From an uncultured Burkholderiales bacterium (GTDB lineage Bacteria > Pseudomonadota > Gammaproteobacteria > Burkholderiales > Burkholderiaceae_C), in NCBI GenBank assembly GCA_903822825.1, contig CAIJQQ010000060.1, forward strand, positions 62,001 to 126,000: a stretch of 64,000 nucleotides of DNA, in the 5' to 3' direction. The notes beneath the pieces were generated by a model that was given only the letters and a program-made list of their open reading frames with translations, was not told the DNA's origin and did no database searches. This document shows positions 25,939 through 35,350 of the stretch, one piece after another; positions within the stretch are counted from its first letter, which is position 1; each line of letters opens with the position of its first letter. The translations under genes and the position numbers were made by a program.

Positions 25939-26801
25939 GGCGCGTCCTTGAGCACGCGGGGTGTGGTGGCCAGGTGAAAGCCGTTGAAGGCCACCGTCTT
26001 GCCGCCCTTGCCCACTTCGGGCCAGATGCGCTTGGCGTTGGGGGCGGCGCCATCCACCCGCAGGCAAGAACCCGAGACAAAGGCCGCTGCCTCCGACAGC
26101 AAGAAGACGATCGCGGCCGATACTTCGCTTTCGGTGCCCATGCGCTGCACTGGCACTTTTTTGCCCATGCTGCGGATCATCGGGGCCATCTCGGGCGGGT
26201 ACTGGTCCATGCCGCTGGACGCGATCCAGCCCGGCGCCACGGCGTTGACCCTGACTGGACCCCACTCCAGCGCGGCGGTTTCGGTGAAATTGAGCATGCC
26301 CGCGCGCGCTGCGCCCGAGTGGCCCATGCTGGGCATGCCCATCCAGATGTCGGCAATGATGTTGACGATGGCGCCGCCGTGCTGGGCCATCCATTGGTTG
26401 TAGGCTTCGCGCGCCATCAAAAAACCACCTGTGAGGTTGTTGCGCACCACCGCGTCCCAGCCTTTGGCGCTGATTTTCTCCAGTGGCGAGGGGTATTGCC
26501 CCCCCGCGTTGTTGACCAGCCCATCGAGGCGCCCGTGCGCGGCCAGCACCGCGGCCACGGTGGCCTGAACCTGCTCTTCTTCGCGGATGTCGCACACATG
26601 GATGGAAGCGGTGCCGCCCACCGCCGCGATCTCGGCCTGCACGGCCTGCAGTTTTTCGATCTTGCGTCCGACCAGGGCGACCCGTGCGCCCAAGCTGACC
26701 AGCTCGTGCGCGGTGCAGCGCCCGATGCCCGAGCCGCCGCCGGTCACGATCACCGCCTGGCCTTCAAAAAGGCCGGGGCGGAACACACTTTTGTAGCTCA
26801 T
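25935..26801 (-). CDS. atuB: Short-chain dehydrogenase/reductase, PECR-like (AtuB position)
   Basis: A 288-residue Rossmann protein: cofactor loop TGGGSGIG at 20-27, NNAGG at 97-101 and a C-terminal [16 protein letters not shown]. The usual catalytic YxxxK is replaced: the segment HSGAARAG (161-168) places Ser162 and Arg166 at those positions, as in the peroxisomal trans-2-enoyl-CoA reductase/2,4-dienoyl-CoA reductase branch. It is the first gene of the minus-strand operon. The Pseudomonas AtuB is called a short-chain dehydrogenase; this protein looks more like an enoyl- or dienoyl-CoA reductase than an alcohol dehydrogenase. Confidence 0.85.
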   Translation of the reverse strand: MSYKSVFRPGLFEGQAVIVTGGGSGIGRCTAHELVSLGARVALVGRKIEKLQAVQAEIAAVGGTASIHVCDIREEEQVQATVAAVLAAHGRLDGLVNNAGGQYPSPLEKISAKGWDAVVRNNLTGGFLMAREAYNQWMAQHGGAIVNIIADIWMGMPSMGHSGAARAGMLNFTETAALEWGPVRVNAVAPGWIASSGMDQYPPEMAPMIRSMGKKVPVQRMGTESEVSAAIVFLLSEAAAFVSGSCLRVDGAAPNAKRIWPEVGKGGKTVAFNGFHLATTPRVLKDAP

Positions 26802-26860
26802 ACGCTCTCCGTGAAGTGCTTCAAAAAAAGGGGCCTAAACATCGCTCAAAGCGTGTCAAC

Positions 26861-26874
26861 CAAGCACTTGCTTT
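26861..26874 (+). promoter_or_regulatory. Putative AtuR operator, copy 2
   Basis: CAAGCACTTGCTTT, identical to the minus-strand reading of 5575-5588. It overlaps the -35 element of the thiolase promoter and lies 60 bases from the start of the divergent SDR operon, so a bound repressor could block both. Confidence 0.55.
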
Positions 26875-26896
26875 GTTCAGTGTGCACACCCATAAT
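26868..26896 (+). promoter_or_regulatory. Sigma70 promoter of the thiolase operon
   Basis: TTGCTT (26868-26873) and CATAAT (26891-26896) with a 17-bp spacer, 55 bases upstream of the thiolase ATG. The -35 lies inside the putative AtuR operator. Confidence 0.6.
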
Positions 26897-26951
26897 CCCT
26901 TTGTCAATCGCCGGTTTCCCCTGTAGAACCCGGCCCACTCAGGAGATTTCC

Positions 26952-28157
26952 ATGACCCATGCGTTCATCTTTGACGCGGTGCGCACGCCCCGTGGCAAAG
27001 GCAAAAAAGACGGCAGCCTGCACGAAGTCAAACCCGTGGACCTGCTCGGCGGCCTGCTCGCGCAACTGCGCCAGCGCCACGGCTTTGACTCGGCCCAGGT
27101 CGACGACGTGGTGATGGGCTGCGTCACCCCCATTGGCGACCAGGGCGCTGTGCTGCCCAAAACGGCGCTGCTCAAGGCGGGTTGGGACTTTCGCGTCTCG
27201 GGCGTGCAGGTCAACCGCTTTTGCGCCTCGGGCCTGGAGGCCGTCAACCTGGGCGCGCAAAAAGTCGCCAGCGGCTGGGAGGACCTGGTCATCGCAGGCG
27301 GCGTGGAATGCATGTCGCGCGTGCCCATGGGCTCGGACGGTGGCGCTTGGGCGCAAGACCCGGCCACCAACTGCGACACCGGCTTCACCCCTCAAGGCAT
27401 TGGCGCCGACCTGATCGCCACACTGGGTGGCTTTAGCCGACACGACGTGGACAGCTATGCGCTCGAATCGCAGCGCCGCGCCACCGCCGCACGCGCTGAA
27501 GGCCGCTTCAAACACTCGGTCATCCCCGTCCACGACGAGATTGGCCTGGCCGTGCTTGAAGAAGACGAGTTCATCAAACCCGGCTCCACGCTTGAAGGCT
27601 TGGGCGGCCTCAAGGCCTCCTTCACCGATCTGGGCGCGATGGGCTTTGATGCCGTGGCGCTGGCGCGTTACCCGCAGGTCGAGCGCATCCAACACGTGCA
27701 CACCGCAGGCAACTCGTCGGGCATCGTGGACGGCGCAGCCGCTGTGCTGATCGGCTCGCAGGCCAAAGGGCGCGAGCTGGGCCTCACGCCCCGCGCGCGC
27801 ATCGTGGCCACGGCCCTGTCGGGCGCAGACCCGACCATCATGCTGACGGGCCCCATGCCTGCGGCCCGCAAGGCGCTGGCCAAGGCGGGCTTGACCATCG
27901 ACGACATCGACCTGTTTGAAGTCAACGAGGCCTTTGCCGCCGTGCCCATGCGCTTCATGGCCGAGATGGGCGTCTCGCACGACAAAGTCAACGTCAACGG
28001 CGGGGCGATTGCACTCGGCCACCCCCTGGGCGCCACAGGCGCCATGCTGATCGGCACCGTGCTCGACGAGCTCGAGCGACGCCAGCTCAAACGCGGCCTG
28101 GTCACCCTTTGCGTGGGTGGCGGCATGGGCATTGCCACCATCATTGAACGGGTATGA
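26952..28157 (+). CDS. Acetyl-CoA acetyltransferase/3-ketoacyl-CoA thiolase
   Basis: A 401-residue thiolase. It has the nucleophile Cys in [15 protein letters not shown] near residue 92, [12 protein letters not shown], the C-terminal His in [16 protein letters not shown] and the second Cys in [13 protein letters not shown]. It cleaves 3-ketoacyl-CoA to acetyl-CoA and a shortened acyl-CoA. AGGAGA lies 6 bases before the ATG at 26952. It overlaps the FadB-like gene by 4 bases, giving the two halves of a beta-oxidation complex. Confidence 0.92.
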   Translation: MTHAFIFDAVRTPRGKGKKDGSLHEVKPVDLLGGLLAQLRQRHGFDSAQVDDVVMGCVTPIGDQGAVLPKTALLKAGWDFRVSGVQVNRFCASGLEAVNLGAQKVASGWEDLVIAGGVECMSRVPMGSDGGAWAQDPATNCDTGFTPQGIGADLIATLGGFSRHDVDSYALESQRRATAARAEGRFKHSVIPVHDEIGLAVLEEDEFIKPGSTLEGLGGLKASFTDLGAMGFDAVALARYPQVERIQHVHTAGNSSGIVDGAAAVLIGSQAKGRELGLTPRARIVATALSGADPTIMLTGPMPAARKALAKAGLTIDDIDLFEVNEAFAAVPMRFMAEMGVSHDKVNVNGGAIALGHPLGATGAMLIGTVLDELERRQLKRGLVTLCVGGGMGIATIIERV

Positions 28158-30301
28158 ACATGGAAACGATCCGCTACGCCCTGAACCAAGGCATCGCCAC
28201 CGTCACCTTTGACGAACCCGGCTCGCCGGTCAACACCATGAAGCCGCAGTGGCAGGCTGACATGGCCATGCTGGCCGAGCGTCTGGCCGCCGACCGCGAG
28301 CAACTGCGTGGTGTGCTGCTGACCTCGTCCAAGACCACCTTCTTTGCAGGCGCTGACCTCAAAGGCGTGCTCAAGCTCAAGGACGCCGATGCGGCCACGG
28401 GCTTCACGGGCATCGAGAAACTCAAAAAGGCCTTTCGCCGCATCGAAACCCTGGGCGTGCCCGTGGTCTCGCTGGTCAATGGCGCAGCGCTCGGCGGCGG
28501 TTGGGAGGTCGCGCTGATCGGCCACGCCCGCTTTGCGCTCGACAACCCCAAGATCCAACTCGGCCTGCCCGAGGTGTCGCTGGGCCTGATGCCCGGCGCC
28601 ACAGGCATCACCAAGATGGTTCGTTGGCTCGGCCTGATGGGGGCGCAGCCCTACCTGATGGAGGGCAAGCTCTTCAACCCTCGCCAGGCGCTGGACATGG
28701 GCTTGGTCAATGGCCTGGCCAAAACCCCAGACGAGCTGCACCAGATGGGCATGGCCTTCATCGAGGCCAACCCGCAGATCAGCCAGCCCTGGGACCGCAA
28801 GGACTACAAGATGCCCGGCGGCACACCGTCGTCGCCCAAGATCGCGCAAGGCCTGGCCGTGATGCCTGCGATGATGTTCAACAAAGCGCACGGCCTGTAT
28901 CCGGCGGCGCAAGCCATTTTGGAAGCCATGGTCGAAGGCGCGCAGGTCGACTACGACACAGCTTGCCGCATCGAAAGCCGCAAACTGTCCAAGCTGATGG
29001 TGGGGCAGAACGCGAAGAACATGATCACCGCGTTCTTCTTCAACATGAACGCCATCAAGGCGGGCAAGTCACGCCCTGCCGGCATCGCGACCTGGAAGCC
29101 CGCCAAGGTCGGCATTTTGGGCGCGGGCATGATGGGTGCGGGCATCGCCTACGCCAACGCTGCGCGTGGCATCGCCAGCGTGCTGCGCGACGTCACGCTA
29201 GAGAAAGCACAGACCGGGCGCGACTACAGCCGCCAGATCACCGACAAGCAAGTGGCCAAGGGCCGCATGGACGCGGGCAAGCAAGCCGCGCTGCTGGACC
29301 TGATCGAGCCCACCGCCGATGTGGCGGCGCTGGCCGGGTGCGACCTGGTCATCGAGGCCGTGTTTGAAAACCGCGCCCTCAAGGCGCAGGTCACCCGCGA
29401 GGCCGAGGCCGTGATGGCCGCTGGCGGCACCTTCGCGTCCAACACCTCGACCTTGCCCATCACCGGCCTGGCCCAGGCCAGCCAACGGCCCGCAAAATTT
29501 GTCGGCATCCATTTCTTCTCGCCCGTCGACAAGATGAAGCTGGTCGAAATCATCCGCGGCAAGGACACCGACGACGAGTCGGTGGCCCGTGCCTACGACT
29601 ATGTGCTGGCCATCGGCAAGACCCCCATCGTGGTCAACGACTCACGCGGTTTCTTCACCAGCCGCGTGTTTGGCACCTTTGTGATGGAAGGCGCGTCCAT
29701 GCTGGACGAGGGCATCCCGGCCTCGGTGATCGAACAAGCGGGCTTGGCCGCAGGCATGCCCGTGGGCCCGCTGGCGGTGATGGACGAAACCTCGCTGTCG
29801 CTGTCGGTGCATGTGCTCGACCAGACACGCGCCGACTTCGCCGCCGACGGCCAGACCTACACCGCCACACGCGGCGAGCTGTTCACCGAGAAGATGGTCA
29901 AGGAATTGCACCGCGCTGGGCGCGCTGCGGGTGGCGGCTATTACGACTACCCGGCGGGCGCCAAAAAGCAGCTGTGGCCCGGCCTCAAGTCCTTTGAAAA
30001 ACCGCTGACAGACGACCCGCAAGCCCTGTTGGCCGAACTCAAAGACCGCCTGCTGTACCGCCAGGCGATCGAGACCGCCCGCTGCATGGCCGAGAACGTG
30101 CTGACCTCCACCCACGACGCCAACATCGGCTCGATCTTCGGCATCGGCTTTCCGGCCTGGACGGGCGGCGCCATGCAGTTCATCTATTCCGAAGGCGTGG
30201 AGCGCTTCACGAAGCGCAGCGCCGAACTGGCCGCGCGCTACGGCGCAGGCTTTGCGCTGTCGGACGCGGTCAAGGCGGTGATTGAAAAGCACCGGCCCTG
30301 A
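28154..30301 (+). CDS. FadB/FadJ-like enoyl-CoA hydratase/3-hydroxyacyl-CoA dehydrogenase
   Basis: A 715-residue bifunctional enzyme. The N-terminal crotonase domain shows [20 protein letters not shown] and [20 protein letters not shown]; the NAD domain begins near residue 315 with [19 protein letters not shown] and contains [14 protein letters not shown] and [20 protein letters not shown]; the C-terminal 3HCDH domain includes [19 protein letters not shown]. It hydrates enoyl-CoA and oxidises the 3-hydroxy product. Overlapping translation with the thiolase suggests a complex. An in-frame ATG two codons downstream is an alternative start. Confidence 0.92.
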   Translation: MNMETIRYALNQGIATVTFDEPGSPVNTMKPQWQADMAMLAERLAADREQLRGVLLTSSKTTFFAGADLKGVLKLKDADAATGFTGIEKLKKAFRRIETLGVPVVSLVNGAALGGGWEVALIGHARFALDNPKIQLGLPEVSLGLMPGATGITKMVRWLGLMGAQPYLMEGKLFNPRQALDMGLVNGLAKTPDELHQMGMAFIEANPQISQPWDRKDYKMPGGTPSSPKIAQGLAVMPAMMFNKAHGLYPAAQAILEAMVEGAQVDYDTACRIESRKLSKLMVGQNAKNMITAFFFNMNAIKAGKSRPAGIATWKPAKVGILGAGMMGAGIAYANAARGIASVLRDVTLEKAQTGRDYSRQITDKQVAKGRMDAGKQAALLDLIEPTADVAALAGCDLVIEAVFENRALKAQVTREAEAVMAAGGTFASNTSTLPITGLAQASQRPAKFVGIHFFSPVDKMKLVEIIRGKDTDDESVARAYDYVLAIGKTPIVVNDSRGFFTSRVFGTFVMEGASMLDEGIPASVIEQAGLAAGMPVGPLAVMDETSLSLSVHVLDQTRADFAADGQTYTATRGELFTEKMVKELHRAGRAAGGGYYDYPAGAKKQLWPGLKSFEKPLTDDPQALLAELKDRLLYRQAIETARCMAENVLTSTHDANIGSIFGIGFPAWTGGAMQFIYSEGVERFTKRSAELAARYGAGFALSDAVKAVIEKHRP

Positions 30302-30322
30302 ACCCTGGGGCGTCTGAGCTTG

Positions 30323-30352
30323 AAGCAGGCACCGCAAGGTGCCTGCTTTTTT
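30323..30352 (+). terminator. Rho-independent terminator
   Basis: Stem AAGCAGGCACC, loop GCAA, stem GGTGCCTGCTT, then T-run, 21 bases after the FadB-like stop. The convergent hydratase gene ends at 30362, so the hairpin could serve both directions. Confidence 0.88.
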
Positions 30353-30361
30353 CATGCCTTC

Positions 30362-31147
30362 TCAGGTGCCGTCCAGCCGCTGACCGCTGCGCCCCGCCCC
30401 CAACGCAAACAGCCGCGCCCCGCGCGACGCTTCACCGCTGGCCAGGGTCTGCTGACCCAAGTCAAATTCGTGGGCCAGAGCTTCGTCCAGCCCCATGCCG
30501 AATTGTTCATACGCTGAGCGGCGGTCGTTGCGCAGGCAGGTTTGCGGCAAAGCCGCCAATTGCTCGGCCAACTCGATGGCCGCTTGCAGCGCCTGGCCGT
30601 CGTCCACCACGCGGTTGGCCAGGCCCATGGCCATTGCTTCTTTGGCCCCCACGGCCCGGCCGGTCAGGATCAAGTCCAGCGCACGCGACAGGCCAATGAG
30701 CCGAGGCAAGCGCACCGTGCCGCCGTCGATCAGGGGCACGCCAAAGCGGCGGCAAAACACGCCGAGCACGGCAGAACGCTCGACCACGCGCAAATCGCAC
30801 CACAGCGCCAGCTCCAGCCCACCCGCCACCGCGTGCCCGGCAACAGCGGCGATCACCGGCTTGGACAGCAGCATGCGCGAGGGTCCCATGGGCCCATCGC
30901 CCTCGGGGTCCAGTCGGTTGCGCCGCGCATCGTCGTTGAGCGCCTTGAGGTCAGCCCCGGCACAAAAAGTACCGTGTTCGCCATGCAACACGGCCACCGC
31001 CGCGACCGGGTCAGCATCAAAGGCGCGAAACGCGTCGGCCAGCTGCTGCGCCGTCACGCGGTCCACCGCGTTGCGCGCCTCGCGTCGGTTGATCGAAACG
31101 ATGGTGACCGGGCCTTGTCGGGTGACTCGAACTTCTGAATCGCTCAT
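30362..31147 (-). CDS. Enoyl-CoA hydratase/isomerase family protein
   Basis: A 261-residue crotonase. Motifs are SINRREARNAVDR, LHGEHGTFCAGADLKAL, AVAGHAVAGGLELALWCDLR and RRFGVPLIDGGTVRLPRLIG. It is a different subgroup from the AtuE-like protein and stands alone, convergent with the FadB-like gene and divergent from a thioesterase. The ATG at 31147 gives the normal family length; the open frame runs further upstream without similarity. Substrate unknown. Confidence 0.87.
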   Translation of the reverse strand: MSDSEVRVTRQGPVTIVSINRREARNAVDRVTAQQLADAFRAFDADPVAAVAVLHGEHGTFCAGADLKALNDDARRNRLDPEGDGPMGPSRMLLSKPVIAAVAGHAVAGGLELALWCDLRVVERSAVLGVFCRRFGVPLIDGGTVRLPRLIGLSRALDLILTGRAVGAKEAMAMGLANRVVDDGQALQAAIELAEQLAALPQTCLRNDRRSAYEQFGMGLDEALAHEFDLGQQTLASGEASRGARLFALGAGRSGQRLDGT

Positions 31148-31287
31148 GGTGGCTTGCTTTTGTCGTTGCTGTGCAGACACCTTAGCGCAGACATCAGCGG
31201 CTGCAAAGCGTGCCGAGCCACAGGCGTGACTGCCCAATCAACACTGTGCGTCAAAATAGGCCTGTCCAACGCACACCCCCAAGCCGC

Positions 31288-31707
31288 ATGAACCCCACCG
31301 ACGTCACCACCGAGCAACTGCAACAAGCCCTGACCGAGCTGTTTGCGCCCTGGGTGCAGGCCCTGAACCTGCGCGTGGAGGGTTTCGGCCCGGGCGAAGC
31401 CACGCTGCGCTTGCCGCAAAGCGACCAGCTCTCGCGCGTGGGCGGCATGCTGTGCGGGCAAGCCATGATGGCCGCCGCAGACACCGCCATGGTGCTGGCG
31501 CTGATCAGCCACTTCGGCAGCTTCAAGCCTTGCAGCACGGTGCAACTGTCGAGCACCTTCCTCAAGCCCCTGTCGGGTCAGGACGCCCTCATCACCGCCC
31601 GCGTGCTGCGGGCGGGCAAGAGCATGGCCTTTGGCGAAATCGACCTGCGCGGCGCCAGTGATGGCAAAAGCGTGTTCCGGGCAAGCACGACTTATGCGCT
31701 GATGTGA
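31288..31707 (+). CDS. PaaI-type hotdog-fold thioesterase
   Basis: A 139-residue protein with the hotdog pattern: FAPWVQALNLRVEGFGPGEA, the catalytic-helix region GGMLCGQAMMAAADTAMVLA, and the strands STVQLSSTFLKPLSGQDALI and AGKSMAFGEIDLRGAS. It would hydrolyse acyl-CoA thioesters, perhaps dead-end esters of the neighbouring pathways. The ATG at 31288 is preferred because the upstream part of the frame has no family similarity. Confidence 0.82.
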   Translation: MNPTDVTTEQLQQALTELFAPWVQALNLRVEGFGPGEATLRLPQSDQLSRVGGMLCGQAMMAAADTAMVLALISHFGSFKPCSTVQLSSTFLKPLSGQDALITARVLRAGKSMAFGEIDLRGASDGKSVFRASTTYALM

Positions 31708-31787
31708 ATTTGCCTCAAGCGAAGCCCGTCACTGCCCGGCTTTTCAATCGCTGCTAAGGTGGCATCCCTGTTGATCGAGTCATCCCC

Positions 31788-32810
31788 ATGAAACACATCC
31801 CGACCTTCTCTCCATCCCGTTCACTGACGCTGCGCCGCGCCCTCGTGCTGGGCAGCGCCAGTCTGCTGGCAGGCGCTTTGGCTCTGCAAGCACCCAAAGC
31901 CTTGGCGCAAGAATTTCCGCCCAAGAAGAACATCACCATGGTGGTGGGCTTTGTGGCCGGGGGCGCAGCCGACATGGGCGCACGCATCATCGCCAAGCGT
32001 TTGGGCGAGAACCTGGGCGTGTCGGTCACAGTCGAGAACAAGGCCGGTGCAGGCGGCAACATCGCGCACCAGTTCACGGCCACGGGGCCCGCTGACGGCA
32101 GTGTCATTTTGCTGGGCTCGGTGGGGCCGCTGACGATCGCGCCGCACATGATGAAGCTGCCTTACGACCCGGTCAAAGACCTGGCGCCCTTGACCATGGC
32201 GGTGAACTTTCCCAACGTGCTCGTGGTCAACCCGGGCGCTGGCATCAAAACTTTTGCCGAATTCATCGCCACCGCCCGCAAGAACCCCGGCAAGCTGACC
32301 TTTGCCTCCACCGGGCCAGGCTCGGCATCGCACTTGGCTGGCGAACTGGTCAATGACATGGCCAACCTGGACACGGTGCACGTGCCCTACAAAGGGGGCG
32401 CAGCAGCCTTGCAAGACGTGCTGGGCGGGCGCGTGACCGGTTGGTACGCCACCATGGCCACGGCGGCACCGCACATCGAAGCGGGCAAATTGATTCCGCT
32501 GGCCAGCACAGGCACGCACAGGCTGGCGGCCTTGCCCAAGGTGCCCACCGTGGCCGAGTCGGGGCTGGCCGGGTTCAATGCGACCAACTGGTACGCCTTT
32601 GTGACCTCGTCCAAAGTGCCCAAACCCGTGCTCGAGCGCTGGAACACCGAACTCGTCAAAGTGCTGACCACGCCCGATGTGGTCGAGCAGCTCAACAAAC
32701 ATGGCCTGACCCCCATGCCGGGCACGCGCGACGAACTGACGCGCTACATGGCCAGCGAAACCGCGATGTGGGGCCGCGTGATCCGCGAGCGCAAAATTTT
32801 GGCGGACTGA
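31788..32810 (+). CDS. Bug/TctC-family periplasmic substrate-binding protein
   Basis: A 340-residue receptor with a long signal segment (twin-Arg-like TLRRALVLGSASLLAGALAL, cleavage near KALAQEF). Mature start NITMVVGFVAGGAADMGARI and VTVENKAGAGGNIAHQF are diagnostic. Third Bug protein of the window, again without a permease. A Tat-type amidase follows at about 45 bases, so a role in taking up or sensing an amide or the acid produced from it is possible. Confidence 0.88.
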   Translation: MKHIPTFSPSRSLTLRRALVLGSASLLAGALALQAPKALAQEFPPKKNITMVVGFVAGGAADMGARIIAKRLGENLGVSVTVENKAGAGGNIAHQFTATGPADGSVILLGSVGPLTIAPHMMKLPYDPVKDLAPLTMAVNFPNVLVVNPGAGIKTFAEFIATARKNPGKLTFASTGPGSASHLAGELVNDMANLDTVHVPYKGGAAALQDVLGGRVTGWYATMATAAPHIEAGKLIPLASTGTHRLAALPKVPTVAESGLAGFNATNWYAFVTSSKVPKPVLERWNTELVKVLTTPDVVEQLNKHGLTPMPGTRDELTRYMASETAMWGRVIRERKILAD

Positions 32811-32855
32811 ACCCCAACCAACAATGGCCAATCTGGCTTGAACGGCGCTGATGCG

Positions 32856-34457
32856 ATGAACCGACGAGACCTGCTGAAACTGAGCATCAAACGTGGCTTG
32901 CTGACCGCTGGCGCCGGCACGGTGGCGGCGGGTGCCGCAGCGGCACCGAACTCAGCAGTGGTGGTGGAGGCGTCCATCACCGAACTTCAAGACGCCATGG
33001 CAAAGGGGAAACTGACGTCTCTGGCGTTGGTCAACGCTTACCTCTCCCGCATCCAAGCCATCGACCGGTCGGGCGCCAAAATCAACGCCATCATTGAGCT
33101 GAACCCCCAGGCCAAAGCGGTGGCGGCCAAGCTGGACAAGGAGCGCCAGTCCAAAGGGCCTCGCGGCCCCTTGCACGGCATACCGGTTTTGATCAAAGAC
33201 AACATCGCCACTGGCGACCGCATGCAAACCACCGCGGGTTCTTTGGCCTTGCTCGGGCAAAGGGCGGCCAAAGACGCCTTCATTGTCCAAAAGCTGCGTG
33301 ACGCAGGCGCTGTGATCTTGGGCAAAACCAATTTGTCGGAGTGGGCCAACATCCGGTCCACCCGTTCGACCAGCGGCTGGAGTGCACGCGGAGGTTTGAC
33401 CAAGAACCCCTATGCCCTGGACCGCAACACCAGTGGCTCGAGCTCAGGCTCTGGCGCCAGCATCGCGGCCAGTCTGGCCGCGGTGGCCGTCGGCACCGAA
33501 ACCGATGGCTCGATCACCTCGCCGTCTGCCCTGGCCAGTCTGGTGGGCATCAAACCCACGCTGGGCTTGGTCAGCCGTGCAGGGATCATCCCGATCGCCC
33601 CATCGCAAGACACAGCCGGCCCCATGACACGCACGGTGGCCGATGCGGCCGCCTTGCTCACCGTGCTGGCCGGGCCAGATGCTGATGACCCGGCCACACA
33701 AGCCGCCAGCCAGCACCGCCATGACTACACCCGCTATTTGGACCCCCACGGCCTGCGCGGCAAACGCATTGGCGTGGTGCGCAGCCAGTTTGCCATGCAA
33801 AGCGATGGGGTGGCCCGCGTGGTGCAAGCCGAATTGGCGGTGTTCAAGGCCCAAGGCGCTGAGCTGATCGACGTGGCAGAGATCCCCAACGCGGTGAAAT
33901 ATGCCGAGTCAGAGCTGACCGTGCTGCTGTTCGAGTTGAAAGACAGTTTGCCCAAGTACCTGGCCACTTATGCCCCTGATGCACCCGTCAAAACCCTGGC
34001 CGATGTCATCGCCTTCAACGAGAAAAACCGTGCCAAAGAAATGCCTTACTTTGCACAGGAACTGTTGGAAATGGCGCAGGCCAAAGGCGACTTGAGCAGC
34101 CCGGAGTACCTGCAAGCGCTGGCCAACAATCGCACATTTTCTCGCGAGCAAGGCCTCGACCCAGTGATGAACGAGCACCAACTGGACGCCTTGCTGGCAC
34201 CCACGGGTGAGCTGGCCTGGCTGACCGACTTCATCCGCGGCGATGCGTCAGGCAACAGCTTCACGTCCCCCGCTGCGGTGGCAGGCTACCCCCACATCAC
34301 CGTGCCTGCGGGCTTTGTACACGGTTTGCCATGCGGCCTGTCCTTGGTCGGCAAGGCCTGGAGTGAGCCTGCTTTGATTGCCATGGCCTATGCCTATGAG
34401 CAAGCCTCCAAGCGGCGCCGCCCACCGACCTACCCGAGCTCTGTCCAAATCCGCTGA
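32856..34457 (+). CDS. Amidase signature family hydrolase, probably exported by Tat
   Basis: A 533-residue amidase. The N terminus MNRRDLLKLSIKRGLLTAGA is Tat-like, followed by small residues ending AAAAPNSA. The catalytic triad can be placed at Lys114 (GIPVLIKDNIATGD), cis-Ser195 in NTSGSSSGSGASIAASL and nucleophile Ser219 in VGTETDGSITSPS. It would hydrolyse C-N amide bonds in the periplasm. ATG 32856 is chosen over an in-frame TTG at 32838; neither has a strong ribosome-binding site. Confidence 0.87.
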   Translation: MNRRDLLKLSIKRGLLTAGAGTVAAGAAAAPNSAVVVEASITELQDAMAKGKLTSLALVNAYLSRIQAIDRSGAKINAIIELNPQAKAVAAKLDKERQSKGPRGPLHGIPVLIKDNIATGDRMQTTAGSLALLGQRAAKDAFIVQKLRDAGAVILGKTNLSEWANIRSTRSTSGWSARGGLTKNPYALDRNTSGSSSGSGASIAASLAAVAVGTETDGSITSPSALASLVGIKPTLGLVSRAGIIPIAPSQDTAGPMTRTVADAAALLTVLAGPDADDPATQAASQHRHDYTRYLDPHGLRGKRIGVVRSQFAMQSDGVARVVQAELAVFKAQGAELIDVAEIPNAVKYAESELTVLLFELKDSLPKYLATYAPDAPVKTLADVIAFNEKNRAKEMPYFAQELLEMAQAKGDLSSPEYLQALANNRTFSREQGLDPVMNEHQLDALLAPTGELAWLTDFIRGDASGNSFTSPAAVAGYPHITVPAGFVHGLPCGLSLVGKAWSEPALIAMAYAYEQASKRRRPPTYPSSVQIR

Positions 34458-34467
34458 AAGCATTCCC

Positions 34468-35337
34468 GTGGCCTCCAGTAAGTTCAAAGTCAACGCCCTG
34501 CGGGGTTCCACCGTCGAGGTGTCGACCAGTGCCCAAATGGACCTTTACCACTGGGTGGTGTCGATGGGCTGGCTCGGTTATTTGGGTGTTTTTGCCAGCT
34601 CATTTCTGCTCGTCAATGCGCTCTTTGGATTGCTGTACTACCTCGGCGAATCGTCCATCGGCGGTTTGACGAGCACCTCGTACTGGGAATATTTCTTCTT
34701 CAGCGTCCAGACATTGGCCACCATCGGGTACGGCGGCAAATTCCCGCAAACCCTCTACGCGGATGTGCTGGTCACGCTGGAGGCCATGCTCGGTTTGTTG
34801 GGCTTGGGTTTGTTCGCTGCCGTCGCTTTCGCCCGGTTGTCCATCCCCAAGGCCCGCATCATCTTCAGCGATGTGGCCGTGATCGCTCCCTTTGAGGGGG
34901 TGCCCACATTGATGTTCCGTGTGGCCAATGAACGCAACAACCGCATCATTGGGGCCGATGTGGAATTGAGTTTGCTCATTCGCGAAACCACCCAAGAGGG
35001 CTTGAGCCTTCGGAAAATTCACGACCTCAAGCTGCTTCGCAGCCACACCCCCATGTTGTCTTTGACATGGCTCATCTGCCACCCGATAGGAGAAGGCAGT
35101 CCACTGCTGGGCTTGTCGGCTGACGAACTGCAAAAGTCGGAGTTCGCACTGATTGCCACCATCAAAGGCCTGGACGAAACGATTTCGCAGACGGTCCATG
35201 CCAACCACATCTATTCCAATGCAGACCTCCTTTGGGGCCACCGCTTTGTAGACATGTTTGCCGAAGATGCCACCACGGGAAAATCGCACATTGACCTGAC
35301 ACGCATCCACGGTGTTCGTCCGGCTGCCAAGTCTTGA
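34468..35337 (+). CDS. Inward-rectifier-type potassium channel (KirBac family)
   Basis: A 289-residue protein with TM1 (WLGYLGVFASSFLLVNALFG), pore helix FFFSVQTLA, selectivity filter TIGYGG at about 85-90, TM2 (LVTLEAMLGLLGLGLFAAVA), then the immunoglobulin-like cytoplasmic domain (FEGVPTLMFRVANERNNRII, SLTWLICHPIGEGSPL, YSNADLLWGHRFVDMF). This order is that of KirBac channels. The GTG at 34468 has GAAAG upstream and starts after the amidase stop; an ATG at 34396 inside the amidase gene is the alternative. It would conduct K+ across the inner membrane. Confidence 0.85.
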   Translation: MASSKFKVNALRGSTVEVSTSAQMDLYHWVVSMGWLGYLGVFASSFLLVNALFGLLYYLGESSIGGLTSTSYWEYFFFSVQTLATIGYGGKFPQTLYADVLVTLEAMLGLLGLGLFAAVAFARLSIPKARIIFSDVAVIAPFEGVPTLMFRVANERNNRIIGADVELSLLIRETTQEGLSLRKIHDLKLLRSHTPMLSLTWLICHPIGEGSPLLGLSADELQKSEFALIATIKGLDETISQTVHANHIYSNADLLWGHRFVDMFAEDATTGKSHIDLTRIHGVRPAAKS

Positions 35338-35350
35338 CCGAACGCCCGCG

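Noticed and set aside
23416-25977. 853-codon open frame on the plus strand
   Set aside because: It is antisense to the acyl-CoA dehydrogenase and carboxyltransferase genes, is rich in His/Arg/Ala/Gly as expected of a GC-rich shadow frame, and shows no domain.
24364-26595. 743-codon reading of the carboxyltransferase
   Set aside because: The extra N-terminal 219 codons are the out-of-frame shadow of the SDR; the real start overlaps the SDR stop at 25938.
25575-26951. Long N-terminal extension of the thiolase frame
   Set aside because: The frame is open by chance through the divergent SDR and carboxyltransferase; the thiolase family start with AGGAGA is at 26952, downstream of a good promoter.
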